Shown here in pieces: positions 7,561 to 11,816 of a DNA stretch of 11,816 bases; within the stretch, counting starts at the first letter, position 1, and each line of letters begins with the position of its first letter. This stretch comes from JAMXLO01 sp041487355 (GTDB lineage: Bacteria; Pseudomonadota; Alphaproteobacteria; Acetobacterales; Acetobacteraceae): assembly GCA_041487355.1 (NCBI GenBank), contig JBGPND010000165.1, positions 1 to 11,816 on the forward strand. The letters run 5' to 3'. The translations under genes and the position numbers were made by a program. Under the pieces are notes generated by a model. The model saw nothing but the letters and a program-made list of their open reading frames with translations, had not been told where the DNA came from and did no database searches.

Positions 7561-7848
7561 TCAGAAGCGACCATGGCGAGACGAGAACGCCGGCAGCGCC
7601 CGTCGGCCGCTGCCGGGCCGCTGAACCACGCCCAACAGCGAGCCGGGTTCGTTCGAACCTCGCAGCCCACGGCCAATCCCCGCCTGCGCGGGGACGCTGC
7701 GCGCGATCCCGGTCGCCCGCGACAACGCGCTGATCCCGCCGTAACCGGCCGTTCGGGCCTCTGCCGCCGCGAACAGACGACGGTTCCGCTCGTTCAGGCC
7801 ACGACCAACCGCCGCATACCGTTCGCGAATCGCTGATGCATCGACCAT
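7561..7848 (-). pseudogene. ISAzo13-type transposase, N-terminal fragment
   Basis: From ATG 7848 the minus strand reads MVDASAIRERYAAVGRGL, then NERNRRLFAAAEARTAGYGG and ISALSRATGIARS. This is the N-terminal helical region typical of ISAzo13-type transposases (IRERY...L.ERTRRLFAAAEA...GYGGI..V.RATGIARSTI.RG). After ARS about five extra residues appear before IGRGLRG, and a recognisable RPGSGRRAL follows. The frame then stops at 7561-7563, with none of the DDE domain. The fragment is about a fifth of a normal transposase. It is on the opposite strand to the copy at the left edge, so the two are separate insertions. Upstream, the plus-strand AACCCTAG at 7911-7918 may be the element's outer end. 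Confidence 0.75.
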
Positions 7849-7996
7849 CCGGCGAGCCTACCCGCCACTTGCCCGCGCCGGAATCTACCCCCCGAAATAC
7901 CCGCCTGCGCAACCCTAGCCGATTCGTTCATTGCTGGGCGTCGCCCTAGACAGGCCGTGGCACGGCAGCTCGCCAGGCGCGCCGCCGCCGCCGCGC

Positions 7997-8025
7997 TTGA
8001 CGCACCCCGCCCGCTTGGCCATAAC
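7997..8025 (+). promoter_or_regulatory. Sigma70-like promoter of rpmB
   Basis: TTGACG (7997-8002) and CATAAC (8020-8025) are separated by exactly 17 bases. The -35 box matches the consensus at five of six positions and the -10 box at four of six. Transcription would begin near 8032 and leave a 5' leader of about 27 bases before rpmB. It lies just beyond the ISAzo13 fragment, so the core operon keeps its own promoter despite the insertion debris upstream. Confidence 0.55.
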
Positions 8026-8058
8026 CCGCGCCTTCTGATCGGATCGAGGTTCCCTGCG

Positions 8059-8364
8059 ATGTCCCGCCGCTGTCAGATCACCGGCAAGGGCGTGCTGTCT
8101 GGCAACAACGTCAGCCACGCCAACAACCGGACCCGCCGCCGCTTCCTGCCCAACCTGCAGGATAGCTCGCTGCTGTCCGATATCCTCGGCGCGGCAGTCC
8201 GCATGCGCCTCTGCACCCGCGCCATCCGCACCATCGAGCACAACGGCGGCATCGATGCCTACCTGCTCGGCACGCCCGACCGACGCCTCACGGTCGACGC
8301 CAAGGCCCTGAAGCGCCGGCTGCTCCGCACCCGGGCGAAGCGGGCGGCCAGCCAGGCAGCGTAA
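8059..8364 (+). CDS. rpmB: 50S ribosomal protein L28
   Basis: ATG 8059 begins MSRRCQITGKGVLSGNNVSH and the protein has 101 aa, the size of alphaproteobacterial L28. Family marks are the N-terminal RRC..TGKG, GNNVSHANN at 15-23, TRRRFLPNLQ at 24-33, RTIEHNGGIDAYLL in the middle, and a basic C-terminus. L28 is a structural protein of the large ribosomal subunit. An upstream in-frame start would add about 34 residues that do not resemble L28, so the 8059 start is preferred; GAGG at 8046-8049 is a usable ribosome site. A promoter-like pair lies 34-62 bases upstream. The prmC frame begins within about 12 bases of the stop, suggesting co-transcription. Confidence 0.95.
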   Translation: MSRRCQITGKGVLSGNNVSHANNRTRRRFLPNLQDSSLLSDILGAAVRMRLCTRAIRTIEHNGGIDAYLLGTPDRRLTVDAKALKRRLLRTRAKRAASQAA

Positions 8365-8375
8365 CAGGGCGCCGG

Positions 8376-9227
8376 ATCCGCCCGACCCTCTCCGCTCAAG
8401 ATGCGCTCAACCAGGCCGCCGCGCGCCTGCACCAGGCCGGCATCGACAATCCACGTCTCGACGCACGGCTGCTGCTGGCACACGCGCTCGGCACCACGTC
8501 GGCCGCCCTGCTGCGCGATCCCGCCCGCCCGGTCGATGCCGCCGCCTTCCAGGCCCTTGTTGCCCGGCGCGCTGCGCATGAGCCGCTCGCACTGATCGTC
8601 GGCAGACGCGAATTCTGGAGCCTCGATTTCGCCGTTTCGCCCGCCACCCTGATCCCGCGCCCGGACTCCGAGACACTGATCGAGGCGGCCCTCGCGGTAT
8701 TTGCCGGCCACGATCCGCCCCGCCGTGTGCTCGACCTTGGCACCGGCACCGGATGCCTGCTGCTCGCCGCCCTGTCCGAATTCCCCGCCGCCTTCGGTAT
8801 CGGAGTGGACCGCTCGTTTGCCGCCGCCGCCCTCGCCGCGCGCAATGCCGCCATGCTGGGCATGGCGGACCGCGCCGCCTTCCTGTGCGCCGACTGGGCC
8901 GCCGCGCTGGACGGACGCTTCGACCTGGTCTTGTGCAACCCGCCCTATATCCCCACCTCGCAACTCGACGGCCTGATGCCGGAGGTGGCTCGCTATGAGC
9001 CGCGGACGGCGCTCGATGGTGGCGCGGACGGGTACTCGGCCTATCGCCGCCTGATCCCCGACCTCACCCGCCTGCTGGCGCCCGACGGCGCCGCGGTGCT
9101 GGAACTCGGCGCGGGCCAGGCGACCATGGTCGCCGGACTGGCGCGGGACGCCGGGTTCACCAGCGATCCGCGCCGAGATTTGTCGGGAATCGTACGAGCT
9201 CTGGTGCTGCATCCGGCATTGCCATGA
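8376..9227 (+). CDS. prmC: Release factor glutamine methyltransferase PrmC (HemK); start codon uncertain
   Basis: PrmC N5-methylates the glutamine of the GGQ motif in release factors RF1 and RF2, using SAM. Counting from 8376, the visible signs are an N-terminal helical domain ending in ARLLLAHALG, the EFWSLDFAVSPATLIPRPDS linker with the family's IPRPDSE, the SAM loop LDLGTGTGC at 119-127, and the catalytic NPPY at 188-191. The C-terminus RRDLSGIVRALVLHP is typical (usually DL.G..R.). Similarity begins about codon 4, but the frame, open from 8166, has no ATG, GTG or TTG before GTG 8727, which would delete the whole N-terminal domain. ATC at 8376 is my placeholder start because it gives 283 aa, the normal size. 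A single lost base after the out-of-frame ATG at 8401 would also explain it. The gene follows rpmB closely. Confidence 0.85.
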   Translation: MRPTLSAQDALNQAAARLHQAGIDNPRLDARLLLAHALGTTSAALLRDPARPVDAAAFQALVARRAAHEPLALIVGRREFWSLDFAVSPATLIPRPDSETLIEAALAVFAGHDPPRRVLDLGTGTGCLLLAALSEFPAAFGIGVDRSFAAAALAARNAAMLGMADRAAFLCADWAAALDGRFDLVLCNPPYIPTSQLDGLMPEVARYEPRTALDGGADGYSAYRRLIPDLTRLLAPDGAAVLELGAGQATMVAGLARDAGFTSDPRRDLSGIVRALVLHPALP

Positions 9228-9281
9228 AAAAACCGTTTGGCAGAGCGATGGGGGCGGTCTAGCTTTGCCGTCGGCAGGGTC

Positions 9282-9351
9282 AGCCGCGCAGCGGCTTACC
9301 CCAGGCAGCCTGGCCGAATCGACCAGCGTTGAGTCCAATGAACGCTGGTCG
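9282..9351. repeat. Cluster of three hairpins downstream of prmC
   Basis: Three perfect inverted repeats lie in 70 bases: AGCCGC/GCGGCT with a 3-base loop (9282-9296), CCAGG/CCTGG with a 3-base loop (9301-9313), and CGACCAGCGTT/AACGCTGGTCG, 11-bp arms with a 10-base loop (9320-9351). No run of T follows, so this is not a standard intrinsic terminator. It could limit readthrough, protect the 3' end of the rpmB-prmC message, or bind a protein. The 265-base spacer 9228-9492 holds no gene I recognise. Confidence 0.6.
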
Positions 9352-9492
9352 GCGGGCGGGGTGCTCGCCGGAACCAATGCCGATGGATGGTAGCCTGGCC
9401 GCGGGGATTGCCCCCGGGACGCCGACGGGAGGGCCCGCGTGTCCAGCATTTCCCGGCCGGCCAGCAAATTGAGAAGGCGCGACGGCAACATA

Positions 9493-9975
9493 ATGAACAT
9501 GAAACGCATGCGTGGACGCGGCCATCGACCCGGTGGCGGCGGAACTGGTGGTGGTGGTGGTGGTGGTGGCGGCCTCCGCCACCACGGCGGCAGCGGCGGC
9601 GGAATCCCGCTCAACCGCAACCACGTCTTCGACAGCAACGGCCCCGACATCCGTATCCGCGGTACGTCGCAGCAACTGTTCGAGAAATACCTGCAGCTCG
9701 GCCGCGATGCGACCAGCGGCGGCGACCGGGTGATGGCGGAAAGCTATTTCCAGCACGCCGAGCACTATTTCCGCATCCTGAACGCGATGAACCAGGCGGC
9801 GCAGCAGGGCCAGCAGAACGGCCAGCAGCAGGCCGGCCAGCGTCGTCCCTATGTCGAGGACGGCGGCCCGCCGGGCGAGGGCGAGGGCGAGGACGGCGAG
9901 TCCCGCGCGCCCGGCACCGGCGACCAGCCCGAAGCCAGGGCGATCCCCATCGCCGCCGCCCCGCCGGAGGCGTGA
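9493..9975 (+). CDS. DUF4167 domain protein
   Basis: The start MNMKRMRGRGHRP fits the basic, glycine-rich N-terminus of DUF4167 proteins. The conserved core follows at residues 43-100: NHVFDSNGPDIRIRGTSQQL, then FEKYLQLGRDATSGGDRVMA and ESYFQHAEHYFRILNAM, all clear family marks. The protein has 160 aa with a low-complexity Gln-rich and acidic C-terminus and no membrane segment. A poly-glycine tract at 14-27 is encoded partly by a GGT repeat. DUF4167 genes commonly sit next to prmC in alphaproteobacteria, as here. Its molecular role is not established; the basic, disordered N-terminus suggests nucleic-acid binding, which is only an inference. A GTG at 9439 with GGGAGGG 5 bases upstream is an alternative start adding 18 residues; I prefer 9493 because the family usually starts at the KRMRGRG block. 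Confidence 0.85.
   Translation: MNMKRMRGRGHRPGGGGTGGGGGGGGGLRHHGGSGGGIPLNRNHVFDSNGPDIRIRGTSQQLFEKYLQLGRDATSGGDRVMAESYFQHAEHYFRILNAMNQAAQQGQQNGQQQAGQRRPYVEDGGPPGEGEGEDGESRAPGTGDQPEARAIPIAAAPPEA
9547..9570 (+). repeat. GGT trinucleotide tract coding poly-glycine
   Basis: Seven consecutive GGT codons followed by GGC lie inside the DUF4167 gene. Glycine elsewhere in this gene is mostly GGC, so the uniform GGT run looks like a replication-slippage microsatellite. It is in frame, so length changes would alter only the glycine count. Confidence 0.8.
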
Positions 9976-11250
9976 TCAGGCCCGGGGCGAACGGGTCCAG
10001 CCGCGGCCCCTGGTGATCGCGCCTTCGCCGAAGCGCTGACGCAGCGCGTCGATCGCGGCCTGGGTGGCGGCGCGGCGGGGCGTCTCGGTGTCCGCCAGAT
10101 CGCCGCGATCGGCCTCCGCCAGCGGCAGCAGCGGATTGGCGCCGATGCCGATCAGGCGGAAGGCGCTGCCGGTCGCCTCGCGCGACAGCAGCGCGCTGGC
10201 GGCCTCGAACAGCCGGTCGGGCAGCACCGTCGGGCTCGGTAGGCGTGCGGCGCGCGTGCGGATCGCGAAGTCGGTCGTCTTCAGCTTCAGCACGACGCCG
10301 CCCGCGGCCAGCTCATGCTCCTTCAGCCGCCGTGCGAGTTTCTCGGCCAGACGCCAGAGATGCGCCTGCAGGTCGGCTTGCCGCGTCAGGTCGGTATCGA
10401 AGGTGGTCTCCGCGCTGATCGACTTCGTCTCGCGCGTCGGATCGACCTTCCTGTCGTCCGCGCCGCGCGCCCTGCGGACCAGCGGCGGCCCGTCCTCGCC
10501 GATACGCCGCCTCGCCTCGCGATCGCTCAGGGCCTGCAGATGGCCCAGCAGCGTGATGCCCTGCGCGGCGAGCCGGCGGGCCAGGGCCGGGCCAATGCCA
10601 GGCAGCAGCCGGACAGGCTCGGGTGCCAGCAGCGCGGCGGCCTCGGTCGCGCCGATCACCGCGAAGCCGCGCGGCTTGTCGCGGCCTGCCGCGATCTTCG
10701 CCAGCAGGCGGTTCGGCGCGAGGCCGACTGACACAGTCAGTCCCAGGTCGGCCTCGACCTCGCGGGTGAAACGGGCCAGCACAACGGCGGGCGGCGCGCC
10801 GTGCAGCGCCTCGGTGCCGGCCAGGTCCAGCACCGCCTCGTCGATCGACAAGGGCTGCAGCAGCGGCGTGAGCCGCGCCATCATACCGCGGATCTGCCGC
10901 CCGACGGCGACGTATTTGGCGAAGTCGGGGCGGATCACCACCGCATCCGGGCAGGCCTTCAGTGCCTTGAACATCGGCATGGCACTCCGCACGCCGTAAA
11001 TGCGCGCGACATAGCACGCGGCGGTGACCACGCCGCGCACGCCGCCGCCCACGATGACCGGCTTCGCCGCCAGTTCCGGCCGGTCGCGTTTTTCCACGCT
11101 GGCGTAGAACGCGTCGCAGTCGATATGCGCGATGGTCAGTCTGAAGAGATCGGCATGCTGAACGATGCGGGTGCTCTCGCACGCAGGACATCTCACCATC
11201 GACCGCTGACCATCGACCACTGCCAGGCAGTCGCGGCAGAACGCGGGCAC
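9976..11250 (-). CDS. dinB: DNA polymerase IV (Y-family) with N-terminal CxxC/CxxC extension
   Basis: This is an error-prone translesion DNA polymerase. GTG 11250 is the preferred start: GAGG lies 6 bases upstream and it follows the ROK kinase stop after one base, giving 424 aa. A GTG at 11286 would add 12 residues inside the kinase gene. Counting from 11250, C5-x2-C8 and C21-x2-C24 form a probable zinc ribbon. The palm domain then starts at IAHIDCDAFYASVEKRD, with metal ligands D44 and D46 and steric-gate position Y49/F48, and the second metal site SIDEA is at 135-139. SVGLAPNRLLAKIAAGRDKP and the helix-hairpin-helix LLPGIGPALARRL follow, then the little-finger region beginning KSISAETTF. 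The zinc extension is known in some alphaproteobacterial DinB proteins. No LexA box was identified. The stop codon abuts that of the DUF4167 gene. Confidence 0.95.
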   Translation of the reverse strand: MPAFCRDCLAVVDGQRSMVRCPACESTRIVQHADLFRLTIAHIDCDAFYASVEKRDRPELAAKPVIVGGGVRGVVTAACYVARIYGVRSAMPMFKALKACPDAVVIRPDFAKYVAVGRQIRGMMARLTPLLQPLSIDEAVLDLAGTEALHGAPPAVVLARFTREVEADLGLTVSVGLAPNRLLAKIAAGRDKPRGFAVIGATEAAALLAPEPVRLLPGIGPALARRLAAQGITLLGHLQALSDREARRRIGEDGPPLVRRARGADDRKVDPTRETKSISAETTFDTDLTRQADLQAHLWRLAEKLARRLKEHELAAGGVVLKLKTTDFAIRTRAARLPSPTVLPDRLFEAASALLSREATGSAFRLIGIGANPLLPLAEADRGDLADTETPRRAATQAAIDALRQRFGEGAITRGRGWTRSPRA

Positions 11251-11251
11251 G

Positions 11252-11816
11252 CTATCCCTCGGCGGCCCAGAGCCAGGCGGCGCCACGGACGCCGGACGAG
11301 TCGCCGTGCTTGTTGGGCAGGATCGGCGTGTGCACGAAGTCGCTGAACACGTGGCGGCGGACCAGCGGCGGCAGCACCGTGTAGAGATGGTCCATATTCG
11401 ACAGGCCGCCGCCCAGCACGATCACGTCCGGATCGAGCAGGTTGACGACCTGCGCAAGCCCGCGCGCCAGCCTGTCGGCATGGCGATCGAGCGCCGCTTG
11501 CGCCGCCGCATCGCCCGCGGCGGCACGGGCCGGGATCTGCCAAGCGTCGCGTGCATCCGGGCCGTCGCAATCGCGTGCCAACGCGGGGCCGGCAACCCAG
11601 GTCTCCAGGCAGCCCCAGTGGCCACACCAGCACTGTCTTCCCGGCACTTCATCCAGACGCGGCCAGGGCAGCGGATTGTGGCCCCACTCGCCGGTGATGT
11701 GGTTGCGGCCGCGCACGACCTTGCCGTCGACCACGATACCGCCGCCGCAGCCGGTGCCGAGGATGACGCCGAACACCACGCCCTGCCCGGCACCGGCGCC
11801 GTCGACCGCCTCGGAG
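11252..11816 (-). CDS. ROK-family sugar kinase (fructokinase/NagK-like), 5' end beyond right edge
   Basis: The visible 187 residues are the C-terminal two thirds of a ROK kinase, which phosphorylates a free sugar with ATP. FGVILGTGCGGGIVVDG is the second phosphate-binding block. GEWGH followed about 15 residues later by CWCGHWGCLE is the ROK zinc site (His plus three Cys) found in fructokinase, Mak and N-acetylglucosamine kinase. LLDPDVIVLGGGLSN is the C-terminal adenosine-binding block, and HGDSSGVRGAAWL ends the domain. The catalytic Asp should lie just past the right edge. The sugar cannot be settled from this part; fructose or N-acetyl-amino sugar are the usual choices for this zinc-containing group. 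The gene ends with TAG one base before the dinB start, so the two are likely translationally coupled. Confidence 0.9.
   Translation of the reverse strand, partial: SEAVDGAGAGQGVVFGVILGTGCGGGIVVDGKVVRGRNHITGEWGHNPLPWPRLDEVPGRQCWCGHWGCLETWVAGPALARDCDGPDARDAWQIPARAAAGDAAAQAALDRHADRLARGLAQVVNLLDPDVIVLGGGLSNMDHLYTVLPPLVRRHVFSDFVHTPILPNKHGDSSGVRGAAWLWAAEG

Noticed and set aside
9547..9600. Glycine-rich repeat as a CRISPR or tandem-repeat array
   Set aside because: It is a coding microsatellite within DUF4167; there are no spacers or repeat units of CRISPR size.
8259..9650. A 463-codon minus-strand frame opposite prmC and DUF4167
   Set aside because: It is opposite two genes with clear family motifs and begins with a poly-proline run that is just the complement of the GGT repeat; no family resemblance.
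10064..10999. A 311-codon forward frame inside dinB
   Set aside because: Ser/Arg-rich antisense shadow of an unmistakable Y-family polymerase.

Overview
The window looks like a chromosomal segment from a high-GC alphaproteobacterium, most plausibly Acetobacteraceae/Rhodospirillales. Evidence: the prmC–DUF4167 pair, a DNA polymerase IV with an N-terminal CxxC/CxxC extension, an alphaproteobacterial-type L28, and strongly GC-biased codon use in the core genes. The placement is an inference from gene content, not from a search.

Positions 1 to about 7920 are accessory DNA. The left edge holds the 3' end of an ISAzo13-type transposase (1-183) and its probable terminus. Two decayed relatives of a family 2 glycosyltransferase follow (about 549-897, frameshifted; and 1056-1691, open frame but catalytic motifs lost). 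Next is one very large intact gene (1717-5985, 1422 aa). It appears to be a five-module glycan enzyme: GT2 with TPR, a GH130-like beta-propeller, two different FkbM-type methyltransferase-like modules, and a GT32 (OCH1-like) glycosyltransferase. Its first 2 kb has the high GC of the host; the rest is clearly AT-richer, so the gene looks assembled from two sources. From 5986 to 6525 there are only fragments of IS3-type and IS6-type transposases. A secreted HExxH zinc-metallopeptidase-like gene lies on the minus strand (6526-7404), followed by a minus-strand 5' fragment of another ISAzo13-type transposase (7561-7848).

From about 7990 onward the DNA is core. A good sigma70-like promoter precedes rpmB (L28), followed closely by prmC (release-factor glutamine methyltransferase, with no ordinary start codon visible). 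A hairpin-rich spacer and a DUF4167 gene come next. On the minus strand a ROK-family sugar kinase (cut by the right edge) is followed one base later by dinB; dinB and DUF4167 converge with their stop codons directly adjacent at 9975/9976.

Functionally, the left part points to surface-polysaccharide or glycan decoration with heavy turnover by duplication, decay, fusion and IS insertion. The right part is translation and DNA-repair housekeeping. No CRISPR array, rRNA or tRNA was recognised.
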